Part shown: one piece after another, positions 37,291 to 49,960 of the stretch
Layout of the letters: every line of letters starts with the position of its first letter
Numbering within the stretch: the first letter of the stretch is position 1
Source: Antitrichia curtipendula
Lineage: Eukaryota; Streptophyta; Bryopsida; Hypnales; Leucodontaceae
Reading direction: 5' to 3'
NCBI GenBank assembly: GCA_951230915.1
Contig: OX579639.1
Coordinates: forward strand, 930,001 to 994,000
DNA: 64,000 nt
The notes under the pieces: model-generated
Told to the model about the DNA's origin: nothing
Database searches by the model: none
What the model saw: the letters and a program-made list of their open reading frames with translations, nothing else
Position numbers and translations under genes: made by a program

Positions 37291-38215
37291 TTAACCCCTT
37301 AAGTTCTTTGACTATATTTTCACCAAATACACTCCCAAACTGCCATTTTTATTACAAGTACCAAACTTTTGAATTTTTTTTTACACATCTAATCATAGGA
37401 TCTTGTAGTATGCTGACTTGAGAACATGTGGTAAACATTTCAAAAAATTTCACCGCGTGGATTGCAAGATGTAAGCATTCAATTCACCGAAATCATTTTT
37501 TGGGCCCTGCAAAAAACATGTCAGCTGCACTTCACAAGCTCACTTTTCTATAAAAAAATGTCCAAAAAGGTGGTCCTTTTTTGGATTCTTTTTCTTAGAC
37601 AAGTTGGCTACATGCTTAAAAAGTTTCACATCATTTGGAATTGTACAACATATAGGAAAAAAAAAGTAAGTAGAATGAAGTAGAGAATGATTCAAAATAC
37701 AAAATTGTTAAGAATTTAGTTATGGAATTGAAAAATGCCAATCCCAATGGTTGCAATGTTGATATAAATAATCTACATCCTATGGTTTTATTTTTTTCAA
37801 AAAATATTGAAAATCAATTAAAATAAAGGACTTCAAAGTTTATTTTAGAGTACAAAATCTATAATTGCCCACAAACTAAAACTTCTCATAACTTTTGAGT
37901 TGTTGGTCAAAACTAAATGATTCAAAGCTTTTCACGTAGATATAACTCTAAGAAACCAATTTCAAATTTTTGTTTTTGAAAAAAGTGATTTATTCTGATT
38001 TACCCGGACTGCCCGCTTAGAAAAAAAAAGCAACATATGAGGCCATAACTTTTGACTCATATTTCCAAATGCCATGAAATTTAGTGCATGTGAAAGATAT
38101 TCCTCGTCCCACCTTTTATTAAAATTTCAGCCATAAACATAAAAATCTCTAGTCATAGGTACCTGTCCAAAATTTCTATACTACCAAAAAAGGTGTGTTG
38201 ATTCTTTAGGGTTAA
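37291..38215. mobile_element. TTAA-bounded 0.93-kb element (type 2)
   Basis: TTAACCCCTTAAGTTC left, GATTCTTTAGGGTTAA right. It is colinear over its length with 31,323-32,265. It lies only 50 bases from the previous copy. Confidence 0.75.
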
Positions 38216-39438
38216 AAAATTCATAATTTAATCTTACACCATCCCTACATTGTATGTTAACCCCTAAATGCTTGAGCACCCATATATGGTTGCCCCACAT
38301 TCTCATGTGCGTTTTGTTGTAGGTAGTTAAATTTTTTTGACTGATTTAAATTTTTTTACAAACAATATTGAAGGTTAACTATTAAAAGCTTTTAATTTTC
38401 ACTGAAAAAATAATAATTTTCGAGGGGCCGTCAAAGGCATATATGTACCATTAGTGGAAGAGTAAAACTTTCAAATTTTACTCAATTTCTTGACTTTAAG
38501 CAAAGCTTGCCAATTTCACTTGATTCGAGATCTAAGAAATTGTACTTATCTACATGCTTTGAAAATGGTTCCAATAGAACGTGTAAAGTGTTTACATGAT
38601 TTTTACCATTGAAAATTTAAACTTGCAACTGTTGATTTGGAGTTATTTGCGATTTCTACTTATAAATAAAATTGCATTTCAACAATTGCAAGGTCGATTG
38701 AGTAATGAGTTTGATAGCTTTTCAGGTGAAATCAATTTTTTTGAAAGTGTATTTTAGTGTACTAACACTATTTGTAGTTGTTCATGTCACCTCCAATTCC
38801 AAAAAAAAATTTATATGCAAATTCTCTTTTGACTCATAACACGAATCAACCAAAATTTAGACAATAATTTAATGATGAAAATCATGCTCAAATGCATATT
38901 GGGACAATTTTAGGTGCAATTAATTTACATCCTTGGGTAGCATATGTTTTGTACATGAACCAATTAATCAAACATAACAAAAAATGCTGAAATTTTTGTT
39001 GGCCCATGTCTATGACAAAGCATTATTTAGCATGAAGGTAGAGCATGGTTGTTGTTATGTGAGCCAAGAATCACGAGCACATGAGCATATATACACCTAG
39101 GTGTTTATATTATAAAAACTTCCATGATTATAGAGTACCTATATTTTAGTACTATAAGCATCTTCAATGGTTGTAGAATATCTACTTATACATATGCTCA
39201 AGATTTGTGCAATTTCTCTTAGGCTCACACTTCCATTCTCACATGTTCAATATGATTTATTGGCAATCTTTTCTTCTACATGGACCTTTGCATTGCAAGG
39301 TTGAAATTTGAAAACTTGTTTTCTATTTGACCAAGATAACTATTTGTTTTTGTAAATCTACTTTGAGCAGGTAGATCTCACAAAAGATAAAACAATTTGA
39401 TTTTGAAACTATTGGATATATTTTGTTTAAAGATAGGA
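38216..39438. other. Intergenic, with a partial type 3 TTAA element and a GTGCTA-family copy
   Basis: TTAACCCCTAAATGCTTGAG at 38,257 starts a type 3 element like 18,502, but I cannot find its right end. A GTGCTA-family copy spans about 39,046-39,252 ('gttatgtgagcc' to 'ggctcacacttcc', with a TATAATATAG-like core). No gene is seen. Confidence 0.4.
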
Positions 39439-40372
39439 TTAGCCCCTAAAGATCAAAGACTATGTTTTCACCAAAATTGCTCCAAAACTGCTATTTCTAA
39501 TACAAGTATCAAATTTTAGAAAAAAAACATTTTTGAAAAAATTTAACTTGAGGATCTTATATTAAACTAGTTTGAGAAGTTGTGGAAAGACTTTCAGAAA
39601 TTTCCGTTGTGTGGATTGCAAGATAATAGCTTTTGAATTGACAAAAATCCTTTTTTTGTCCTTGCGAAAATTCGGGCAGCTGCACTTCAGAAGGTCACAT
39701 TTGTATGAAAAATGTCCAAAATGGTGGTTACTCTTTGGATTCATTATTCAAGTCAAATTGTCTACATGCTTGAGATATTTCAGATCATTTGGGATTGTAA
39801 AACATATAGGAAAAAAATTGTAAGTAGAAAGAGGTAGAGAATGTTCAAAACACTAAATTGTTAAGAATTGAAATATAGAATTGAAAATGCCAATCTCAAT
39901 AGTTGTAATGTTGTAATAAACAATCTACACCAACGTTTTTATTTATTTATTTTAATATTGAAAATTGAGTAAAATAAAAGACTTCAAAGATTATCTAAGA
40001 GTAGAGATTCCATAACTACCTTCAAACTAAAAATCTTCATAACTTTCATCTCATTAATCAAAATAGAATGATTCAAAGATTCCCACGTATGTACAAATCC
40101 AAAGAACCAATTTCAAATTTTATTTTAAAAAAAATGATTTTTTAAGAATTTTTCTCAACTGGCTGGGTTGCCTGTCGACCAATGAAATGACATATCATGC
40201 AATAATTCTTTAACCACGTACTCAAAACTTATGAAAATTGTTAGGCCTTAAAGCTATTCCTTGGCAACATCTTGTGTGAAAATTTCAAAGAAAACAACAC
40301 ATTCCGGTTGTAGTGAGCTGCCCAAAATCAATATGTTGTCAAAAAATGGTGTTTGGTCCTTTAAGGGGTTAA
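39439..40372. mobile_element. TTAA-bounded 0.93-kb element (type 2)
   Basis: The left end is TTAGCCCCTAAAGATC (one change in TTAA), the right end GGTCCTTTAAGGGGTTAA. It is colinear with 31,323-32,265. A further orphan end (AATTTAGGGGTTAA) sits at 40,478-40,491. Confidence 0.75.
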
Positions 40373-40491
40373 GATCCTACAGTTCTGATTTTCACATAAT
40401 TTATAATTTTTTTATTATCCGAGCACCTTGGCTCAAATGTGCATATTATCTGCTTCTTGGACTCAAAATACCAGAGAAATTTAGGGGTTAA

Positions 40492-41971
40492 CACCTAAGT
40501 TGACCTGTGTGGTGGAGATCAGTCTTGAGTGAAGCCAGTCCACAACCCCAGAGGACAAGAAAAGGTCTATCCATTTCAGGACTGCACTTTGGCTGGGTTG
40601 TGGACTTTGGCAAGTGAGCATCCAAGCATCCGTAGCAACACCAGACGCTGCACTGCAGCACAGCAACAGCTGAAAATACGGTGCATGAAGCTGCAGCAAT
40701 TCGTATACTCAAGTTAAGGTAGAAATCCATCGACGTCCACTGTACAGTAGCAGCGCATTGATGAAGACAAAGTACAGTTCGCAGTACTTGCCTCGGTTCT
40801 CGCTCAATCTGCCCTTTTCAGTTTTTCACCACCCCACTCTACTGCCGGTCGTCACAGCCTAAGATCGACTTTTGTCCCTACCTTCCAAAAGTGCAGAAGG
40901 TGAAAGAGATAGAGAGAATGAAAAGAAAAATTCAGGGTATTGGTAAAAGAAGGACGGCTGGCCCAATAACTGGGCCGCAGGGGAGTGTGATGATGGCAAG
41001 ATTCCACCCTGTGGGCTTAAAAGGCGTTGCCTGAGCTGCACTTGGGTAGTGTAGCACTGCAGTCTCTCTGAGAGCTAACTTGCAATTGATCAAGTAGGTG
41101 AACTCGTCTCCCACTTGATGCATGCCTGTGGGTGTTGCAGTAAGGCCCCATCTGTTGATTGCCTCGTTCATTTCAGATTGCATGTTCGACTGCATTGCCT
41201 CTTCTCTGAGCAGAGGGCCACCCTGCTGATTCCTTCCCGGTGAAATGTTGTAAGTTGGCGGATAGCTTCTGTCTCTGCCTTGAATGCCCACAGGTAATCG
41301 AATTCGTTGGAGGAGGCTTCTCGCTTTGTAAGCATCTTTGTCCTCAACCTCTTGGTCCCAGTCAGCCGGCCTGCTTGCGTTGTGGCATGGGTGGGCGGTG
41401 AGCAGTCCATTCGAAGGTAGGAAGTGAGCTCCACCCTCCATCCTTCTTGTTGCAGTCGTTTCCAGTTGCTATGGTAGTGAGTGGCTGTCCGTATGCGTGA
41501 TCATGTGGCCGCTTGCACGTAATGATCTCTGCTTCTTCATCAGAAGTGTGCAGTGGTGCATTGCCATACCCTGCATTTACTGATTCTATGAATGCCCACG
41601 CGTCGTGTAAGTCCCTTAGATTATACATTGATCAAAAGACTTCTTGTGTGAGTGTAATTTAGTACTGCTCTTACTAGATTGCCTGCTTGCTGACATTACC
41701 ACCTGTCTCATGGGGTCCAATTAATCTCTGCTCGAGTGATTTGCTATTTATGCCAGTGCACGTTCCTATTTTATCAATTCTTGTCTCCAATGCCAATGAT
41801 CTGGGTGAAAATTCCCCCTGGAGTTGAGCACATGATCGATCTTTCGTTCTGTAGTAAGAGTATGTCTGACCTCCTCTTGCCTGTGTAGTTTCTTTGTGAA
41901 GACTGAAGACGACATCTCTGTTGCAGCTCGGCTTCTGCATTGCACCTAGAGAAGGGAGGGAACCTAGCATC
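40492..41971 (+). promoter_or_regulatory. Putative promoter and 5' leader of the SOSEKI gene
   Basis: This block is about half GC, unlike the repeats upstream, and lies directly before the SOSEKI start codon. A pyrimidine-rich CATCTCTGTTGCAG at 41,912-41,925 looks like an acceptor, so the leader may contain an intron. Several long minus-strand frames (41 kb region) overlap each other in different frames and have no known domain; I treat them as fortuitous in GC-richer DNA. I do not see a certain TATA box. Confidence 0.4.
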
Positions 41972-44900
41972 ATGGCTTTTGCGGAGGAGCTTTCGAATGT
42001 CCAAGTTCTGTATCAGCTCAGTTGGGAGGGTAAACTGGAGCATCCCCACATGATTACAGTTCAGTATCCGTCGAATCAAGACGGCCTGCGTTTGAGAGGT
42101 AAATTCCCATCTTCAATGTTGGTGTATATCCTGCTCAAATTCAGGAACAGGAACAAATTATGCAAATGTGGTGAAATTCTAAGAATACTCTTGTTCTTCC
42201 TCGCAGATGTGAAGAGGCGGCTCACAACTCTGAGGGGGCAAGGCATCGGTCATTCTTTTTCCTGGTCCTACAAGAGGTTCGTCTTTGGTTCTCCCATTGG
42301 CATCGAGAATTTGAGGCTCTGCATTCGAAATTCCTGTGTCTCTGAGAGCACAATGTCCCTGATATCAAAGCACGGTGACTTGGAGAGTTGCTGGGATCCC
42401 AACGCACTAGCAAGATGATGACCAACGTTGATGTCGCTTGTTTCTTTTGTGCGCAGAAATTACAGGAGCACATTTATCTGGAACGATTTGAGTGACGACG
42501 ATGTGATATATCCTCTGCGCGGCTCAGGAGAGTACCTCTTGAAAGCCTCCGGGCTCATTGACACCTTCGCAAGTAAGAATTCGAAATTTCGGTACCGTGA
42601 ATGCAACCTTCTTCGTTTGGTACGGGCTAGACGGATTTGAGCTTTGACCGAGAACTTTGATTCTCAACCTTCATACTGACAGTCAATGTATTCACTTCCT
42701 GCAGACAAGCCAGAGTCTGAGAGCAAATTCCAGAACGAGCGAAAGCAGAATTCTGCTGACAGACATCCTCGGACAATGCCAGTCGGCTATCTTTCTGTCG
42801 AGGATTTGAAGAGGGACGATAGCGCGAAACAAGGCGTTGTTGCGATTGACACTCCGCAGAGCCTACCGCCTCTGTCGGTGGAGCAAGAAACAATCGACGT
42901 GGAAAAGTCGGACTTCTGCTTATCGTCTTCTGACAACGAAATCTCGCCTCGCCCTTTGAAGATGGCCGACAACAGCAAACCTGCAAACAATCACGGCCTG
43001 GTTTCTCTGAGAAAGTCGCCAACTGTACAAGGCCTTCAGACTCCTCCCCCGTGCAATTATCCGACGGAAGCGCCATTCTCCCCTGGTAGCGCGAAACGAC
43101 TGTGGAAGAGAGAAATCAGGAAAAGCCTCTTCCGGACTCGCAACACGAATGCGAGTTCTCCCTCTAAGATACACGAGAATGTATGCGAGAATCCTACAGT
43201 GCAAGGAGAGGCTCTGGTCGTTGAAAGATCCCATGAGGATGCATCGCTGTGGAAAGATAGCCGGTCAAAAAGTGTCAACACATTGGACCTCAAAGAGAAG
43301 GAGGTCGAGCAGTCCACCTCGCAGCTCATTCGATTGCTCTGGGCTCGCTGGACTGGCGGAAGCAGCAGGGGTAAGCGATTCCCTAACAACACGAGTGACG
43401 CATCCCCTTGCAAAGCTGCAATGACGCCAGACAGCACACCGAGATTGTTGTCTCGCTCCAAGTCCCCGTGCGTAGAGGAAGAGCGATTCCCGACTCCAGA
43501 AGAAATCTCCGAGCAGCTTTCTCTTCGTCCAGCTACACCGAGGGCTCCGAGCAATCCTCTTCCAAGACCGTCAGTGGTGGAGAAAGAAATTGTTGCAGTA
43601 GAGACACCAACACAAGAGTCCCGTCAACCAGAGGAATTGAGATTGAATCGGCCAGCACTAATTGTGTCGGAGCTTCAAGTTGTGCTTGACACCGATACGC
43701 AAGAAGGCGGACCTCCTGAAGCCGAAATCGAGACACCAAAACCCGCCATAGCGAGGTAATAAAATCCTGTTCCGCATTCTCTTCCACCTCATCTCCAAAC
43801 TAATCTTTCTTAATTTCAGTTGAATGTACATCCGTGCATTGTTTCTTCCTCCTCTAATTTTGTGCTGAGAAGCATCAATTCGAAACTAATCTTCCTGCTT
43901 ACTTTCTGTTTTTCTTCCGCTCACGGAGATTGTGTTTCTTCTCATTTTGTGCAGAGTTAATTTCAAGAGCATCAATACTGGCAACGCTCTTCCGAAGGTG
44001 CGGACAACGGTCACATCACCGAGGCCTCTTCCGCCAGGTTTTCACAAAGGCACCAACGATACAAAACCAGTTCAAACACCGAGAAGAAGTTCCAGGAATA
44101 ACTCCATTCCGCTGGCTTCTCCTCCACTGAGGCGGTCCTTAAGTAGGGACGCAGCCCGGAGCATCGGCGCCATCGGTGTCATCACTTGTTCACCGGATCA
44201 AGATTCTGTCTCCTCCACTCCTTCCCCGAAGAAAGTAATCAAGAAGTGCATCAATTTCCATGAAAGAGACGAAAGGTACTCAAAAACAAAACCATATTTC
44301 TACATGCGCTTTAGTTTCCCAATATACTCCGATTCTCCATTGCCTTTCTAATTGCCTTCCTCTGTTTTTTTAATCGATTGTGTTTTCCAGACTCTGTTCT
44401 TAAGCTGCTAATACGCATAAAAGATTGAAAAACTTTAAAAGATCGTGAAATTGCTCCTGAAGTAGAATTCAGAGCACAGAATACAGTAAATTGGTTTCAT
44501 TCCGTCTTCCCGGCAACTCCCAAATTGCGCTCTATAAAATTGTGTTTCTCACTCGCTCGCTCTCCAATTGACTGCAGACCTCTTACACCTGGATTGACGA
44601 CGGTAGATTGGGAAAAAGCTTTACAAGCGGCGGTCGCCGACTGCTTACCACCGCCGAACTTCGGGCAAATCCTCCAAGAGTGCTCGTAAGAATCCTACTC
44701 TCATTACCAGTAATTCTTCCACTTGCTCCATCTGCCTTACTCCATACGAATTCAACAGCGCTTCAGTTTTCCACTAAATTCCTATGGTTTCTCGAAAACA
44801 GAAAATTTCCTCATATGTACAAATTTTCACTTGCGTTTCGATTGCCTTTTATTCAGTACTTTTTCTAAAGACTACTCTTGTTTGTAAGTACACATACAAA

Positions 44901-45124
44901 GATTGAAAACGTTCGCATAGAAATTTCAAGTACGAGCGTATTCCATTTCCAATAACGAAGCTTCTTTCTAACAAACCAAAACTCAAATGTGTGCCAGGAC
45001 TTGTGGACGGACGTTCAAACCGGATTCATTACAGGTGCACAGGAGAGGCTGCCATCCCCCGCACTACGCTCGAGCTTTCTCTGCTCGCGCATCCCCTCAC
45101 ATGATCCGAACTCGCTTTCCGTGA
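41972..45124 (+). CDS. SOK: SOSEKI-family polarity protein (DIX domain plus C2HC zinc finger)
   Basis: Seven exons join in frame with GT-AG introns: 41972-42098, 42207-42276, 42457-42572, 42705-43755, 43955-44275, 44578-44685 and 44998-45124, giving 639 residues. Residues about 9-104 form the DIX-like domain (former DUF966): VQVLYQLSWEGKLEHPHMIT, DGLRLRDVKRRL, FIWNDLSDDDVIYPL, GEYLLKASGLI. A long Ser/Pro-rich, probably disordered middle follows. The C end carries a C2HC zinc finger with C597, C600, H612 and C616 (STCGRTFKPDSLQVHRRGC). SOSEKI proteins polymerise through DIX and sit at polar cell edges in land plants (established knowledge). The protein is longer than many flowering-plant homologues, mainly because of exon 4. 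ATG 41972 is the only in-frame Met before the domain. The reverse-strand ORFs over exon 4 are shadows. Confidence 0.93.
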
Positions 45125-46315
45125 ACAAACTCTCGCGACCGGCCATAGAATCATGAGGAGAGAGTATTTTCAGTTTTCGGCAGAATTGTTAGACTTCTTG
45201 ACACCAATTGAGAGCTGCTCCAGCTAGAGTTGTACATAGTTTGATCCATTTTCCATTAGTCTTTGAACAGAAGTTAGCTAGTTCAATACAATTTGATGCA
45301 ATTCAATTCCCCCACATTCGGCCCAGCTTGAGAGAGTTTTAGCTAGAGTTAGTGAGTTTCCGTCTTTGATAGAGCAGCCTGGGGCATAAGTTGAGACAGG
45401 GCGCATCTTCCTTTGTACATAGGTTCCCTTTCAATCTGGATTCGTCAACATTCGAGAGACTGTATTATTCGATCATTGTTGTATAAACCTACAAATTTCC
45501 TACTTCATGTTTTCAATGCTGCATTCCTTGATAACCGAAGGTGTTTCCTGAGGCTGATATAATGCTCGAGAAACAGATCATAATTAACTTGCATTTACTT
45601 GCCAACTAAAACTTGTTTTTACCTCTCTACTTTTGGCTTGTCTTGCCAGACTGAACTCTCCAATCTTAACAGTACAATCTCTCAATATAAGTAGGGATAA
45701 ACTCGATCTAGAAAGAACAGTTGCTAAGAATTGAGCGACTTCTCCAATTTTTAAATGATGGAAACTCTGAAAGTAGTTATGTCTGATGACAGGTTATCAT
45801 TGGCGCAAGCCCAAGCAACAACAAGGTACCAACGTACTAAGAAGTCCAAGGAACAAACCTCTAATCCTACTTCCCTCAATCTCTGATGCACAAAATAGCG
45901 TCTGCCCAGGCATCTGAAGAGGCATAGTGAAGACTGAAGACAGTGCGTCCTTCCCCTTCATCAGATTGAGAGGAACGTAAGTTTTACATCACGTGGTGAA
46001 AGAAATTTGCACCACTTGAGGTGTTCAATTGAATTTCATCCCCTCTTTTTGCAAAGGTGGGATCTAAACATGTCAATCTCCACCTGATACCTAAATCTAT
46101 CTACTACTCTACAATTCTACAATTGTGCCCATCTGATGTTCCCGCTACTCGTGTTTCCAAGGCTGCCAAAGTAATCCTAAGAGAAGAGCCTGATGCTGCA
46201 AAACCTCTTCTGGTGACTTGAAGGGACAATTGGAAGCTGCATCAAATTGCAACTGAGATACAATCGTAATTGTGGCCTCCATTTCGAAGCCTTCAAATGA
46301 TCAAGTACGTCAAAT
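45125..46315 (+). other. SOSEKI 3' flank and convergent intergenic space
   Basis: About 400 bases after the stop keep genic composition and probably hold the 3' UTR, though I see no single clear poly-A signal. A 43-codon frame at 45,755-45,886 is open but unrecognised. The end of this stretch should contain the 3' side of the minus-strand RING reading frame. Confidence 0.35.
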
Positions 46316-46744
46316 TCAAACGGTGTACACCTTGACAATCTGTTGAATCTGAGATCGACATATGAGACATAGCCACCGATTGATCCTGAAAGTACAATCC
46401 ATGCACGCCACCAGATGACCACACGGAACATAAACAGCCTCAGGAGGGTTGGTCATGCAAACCACACATAAACCATCTGTCGCCAAAACTCGATTTCTCG
46501 ACTTGTTGGTTGTGATCTCCTTGTCTTTTGAATTTCCCCCTTCGACATCGGCGTTCTTGACCTTGATCTCATCGTCTTCCTTCTCATTGAGATATTCCTC
46601 ATCAGCATTCACATAGACAACGTGTTCCTTCACACACACTCGCGTTTTCGTAGGGCAAATAATCGTGGCGCCGCATTTGCAGGTTTAGGCTGTCATGCGG
46701 TCAACGACCTTCATCACCGTCTCATCTTTCCCCGGGCGTGACAT
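46316..46744 (-). pseudogene. C3HC4 RING-finger reading frame, 5' end interrupted
   Basis: The minus strand encodes a complete C3HC4 RING at its C end: CVVC, eleven residues, CGH, three residues, CMDC, eight residues, CLIC, then IQQIVKVYTV and stop. The usual Pro of CPxC is Leu. Such terminal RINGs occur in E3 ubiquitin ligases (known of the fold). An acidic, lysine-rich linker precedes it. Upstream, ATG at 46,744 opens MSRPGKDETVMKVVDRMTA, then TAA stops the frame, and the frame continues through CKCGATIICPTKTRVCVKEH with no further Met before the RING. Either this is a pseudogene or the true 5' exon lies elsewhere. The RING itself is intact. Confidence 0.6.
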
Positions 46745-46784
46745 TGTGAGCACTTCGGTGTTCACAAAAAAATTGAAACTAGGG

Positions 46785-46826
46785 AACCCTAAACCCTAAA
46801 CCCTAAAAAAAACTAAACCCTAAAAA
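46785..46826. repeat. Telomere-like CCCTAAA tract (telo-box cluster)
   Basis: AACCCTAAACCCTAAACCCT is followed by a degenerate AAAAAAACTAAACCCTAAAAA. It contains four CCCTAAA units of the plant telomere type, about 40 bases upstream of the RING ATG on the minus strand. It may be a promoter telo-box cluster or an interstitial telomeric remnant. Confidence 0.8.
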
Positions 46827-47260
46827 CCACTATAAACTCCAAATGCTTGGTCAATTCACTTCCATAGTTCCACCGATACTGGATCAAACGGGTTTTCGCT
46901 ACTTCTAAACATATTTTCAAACACAAAAGTAGAATTACTTCAAATTTCAGAACAAGTGTCCACGCAATCTTGAATATTTCAATGCAGAATCCAAAATTGC
47001 GATGCTAAATCAATTCCTTTCCGTCCCTTTTGCAATTTGTAAAGTTAAAAAGAAGAAATATATCAATGGTCCAAAATCCAAACCATATACATAAATCGAC
47101 ACAAATCAACATTAGTGCGAAAAGCAAAAGAGTCTTGATAGCTATAGAAATTTTTTGGGTCCATTTGTTTCCAAAAATAAATAAAAATAAAGTAAAAGCT
47201 TTCTTCAAATTAGGGCATGCTAATTTGAGGCGATTTTTTGTTTGTGAATCCGTTCACTCT

Positions 47261-47490
47261 TTAACCCTTAAATGTCGAGGAGGGCATTTGGCGTCCGATG
47301 GATGACAGAGAATCAACCTAGTAGGATAGAAGTGCAACTATCATCCTTGGAATTTTGTTGTGAATGGGGGAAGGTCTTCTATAGTTCTTTGACTTCCAAT
47401 GAGTGCTTTTGCTATTTCTTAGGCCAATGATTTACAAGGTAATGAAAAGGGATGATTTACAAGGTCACCCCTTTGTCCTTTAAGGGTTAA
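47261..47490. mobile_element. TTAA-bounded MITE, short family copy 3 (230 bp)
   Basis: TTAACCCTTAAATGTCGAGG left and TGTCCTTTAAGGGTTAA right, TTAA at both borders. It contains a duplicated 'gatttacaaggt'. It shares interior with 25,819 and 63,691. Confidence 0.75.
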
Positions 47491-48330
47491 TGTTATTGGT
47501 TAGGTTTTATATGCATGTGATTATATGGAGTTTTGCAACATTGTGTCACATGTGAAAGTGTCAAGCATTAAAGTAATATTTTTGTTTAGACAAATAAAAA
47601 GGTGGTTTTATTTATTTTTACCTTTCCAAACTTCCTATCATTGAGTTTATTATGGACCTTCAACATGATTTTTTAACTCAGGTTTTAATTTAAAAATTAA
47701 ATAAGTGTTAAATAATGAAAGACGAGTTAATTCTTTGGTTTATGTAGAAATTCTTTGCCAAATGAATAACGAACTAATCTCAAAAGTAGTCAAGCAACTC
47801 TCACTCCACCAAGGGAGAATCCAAAAGTGTACATGTATCAAAGAGAAAACTCAAAGTTTTATAAATGACTAAATTATTGTAAGTTTAAAAATTAAATCAC
47901 AACAAAAAGAGCTCTTTCTAAAATATACACAAAGTTTGAATTGGCAAATAAGGCCAAGTCAAGGGAGCCTTAAAGCTTAAATACTCCAAAACCTAGTTGA
48001 TAGGAACAAATTAAGAATTAACTTCTACATGAACAAAAACTTTACAACAAAAAAGAATTAACTTTTATATGAAATGCCACACAAGGTGTAGTCTCAAATG
48101 GCCTTAGGTTCCCAAATAAGGCTAATGGCCAGCTTCTATGTGGAGTGGAGGTTGATGAAGTCCATTGATCAATGGTGGAATGGGAGTTCTAGGAAAATGG
48201 GACGCCCGTTCCATTGTTGCTTGATAAGCTTCAACGGACCCAAATCCACATGGAAGCCAACCCTAAAGTTGGGTTTATACTAGCCTTAGGGTTGGATGGA
48301 AGGTAGCCCCAGTTCAATACTCCAACCCAA
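47491..48330. other. Intergenic, no gene recognised
   Basis: AT-rich. The 61-codon frame at 48,098 overlaps a GC-richer 150-base patch without any domain or splice context. Confidence 0.4.
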
Positions 48331-49245
48331 TCAACCCCTATAGGACCAAGACCCTTTTTTTGCCAAAAAACACTCAAAATTTCCATTTCTACAACAAAGA
48401 ATTAAAAAAATTGAAATACACCTTACTAACTGTATGATCTTACACCTTACTGATATGGAAATGTGTGGAAAAAATTTCAGAAATTTTGACCACATAGATT
48501 GCAAGATATCTGCATTTAGAGTGAAAAAAACCAAGTTTTTCAGCACATTGCGGGACTAGATTATTTGACTTTGAAACTTAAATCTTAACTTAAATTTTTA
48601 GTACTACAAAGCTATGAGCTTTAAATCTTTATGGTGGAGAATTGAATTGAGAATCTAAGAGAATTTTTTTCAAAAAATCTTAATTTTTATACTTTAAACA
48701 ATTGTCAAGTAGAAGTAGGTATAAGATAGAAGGAAAATCTAAATTATTAATATCTCTAAAATAGAATTTAAATGCCCTAATCTCAATGGTGAGATTTTTC
48801 TAGCAAGAAAACTAAACCATGTGGAACTTTTTTTTCTTCTTAAATTGTAAAAATTGCATTCAAAAATGAATCCTACAAGTTATTTTTCAAGAAGATGCCC
48901 TAATTGCCCCCAAAACAAGATTGTCTATAACTTTCTCATAACAAATCCAAATGGAATGAATCAAAGCTTTCCATGTAGACAAAAATATAGTCTGCGAGGA
49001 AAATAAAAAAGTAAAAAAATTTGTGAATATTTTTTTTGTTGCCCCCTATCCCACTCTCTCCATTGTTTTGAGCATAACTTTTGTTCCCAGGCTCCAATTG
49101 AAAAAATATTATATTTCTATGAAGCTACTCAATTTTTATATTTTCATAAAAAGTTTCAAAAAATCAAGACAAAAAATGAGATTGTAGATACTTGCCCAAA
49201 ATCCTACTTGTTTGGCGAAGGGACAAATGGTCCTTTAGGAGTTAA
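48331..49245. mobile_element. TTAA-bounded 0.9-kb element (type 1, inverted)
   Basis: The left border is TCAACCCCTATAGGACC (one change from TTAA), the right GGTCCTTTAGGAGTTAA. It is colinear with the inverted copies at 2381 and 7280. Confidence 0.7.
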
Positions 49246-49399
49246 TATAAAGTATTGAGGTTCAATTCTAGAGCCTAATTTCCGATTGATGTGCTCTTTT
49301 GAAATTTTTAATGCTCAATTTAAAAAATATATAACATGCATCTTTTCCTTTATCTTTTTTTTTTTTTAGTTCAAAAATAGAAAAAAGTTTTTTTTACTA

Positions 49400-49960
49400 A
49401 TTTTGAACCATCTAATGCAAGTATCTTTTTGAAAAAATAACTTCTAGGATTCATATTTGAATTCAAATTTCACAATTTTTCAAAAAGAAGGGTCGGCAAG
49501 GTTTAATTTGCTTGTTAGAACAATATTACCATTAAAATTATGGTGTTTCAATTCCATCTTAAACCTATTAACAATTTAGTTTTTCTTTCAATCTTGTACC
49601 TACTTCTACTAAACAATTTTTTTAAGTGAATGAAAAATAAGTTTTCTTTTAAATATTTTTCTTTAGACTTCCAATTCAATTTTTCAACATAAAAATCTTA
49701 AATTCAATATTGGTTGTGCAAAAACTTTAAGCTAAGAAGATTTAAAGTTTTAAAATCTAGTCAAGCAAGGTGCAAAAAATCCATATTTCTTTACTTTGAA
49801 TGCAGATATCTTGTAATCCATGTGGTTCAAGTTTCTGAAATTGCTTCCATATATTTTTATATCAATCTAGTACAAGATGATATGGTTAGGTATGCTAAAA
49901 GCAAACAGTTTCTAAATTTTTTTGCGCTTTGCAAATAGAAATGAAAGTTTTTTTTAATGG
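49400..49960. mobile_element. Partial type 1 TTAA element
   Basis: The interior of the type 1 family ('ttgaaaaaataacttctaggattcat', 'tactttgaatgcagatatcttg', 'cgctttgcaaatagaaatg') is present, but both TTAA termini are missing. Confidence 0.55.

Noticed and set aside
40932..41973. Overlapping minus-strand frames (169, 99 and 88 codons) before the SOSEKI gene.
   Set aside because: They overlap each other in different frames, have no domain or splice logic, and lie in GC-richer DNA where long frames arise by chance; the region fits the SOSEKI leader better.
42627..43787. Long minus-strand and alternate plus-strand frames over SOSEKI exon 4.
   Set aside because: Shadows of a real 1051-base coding exon.
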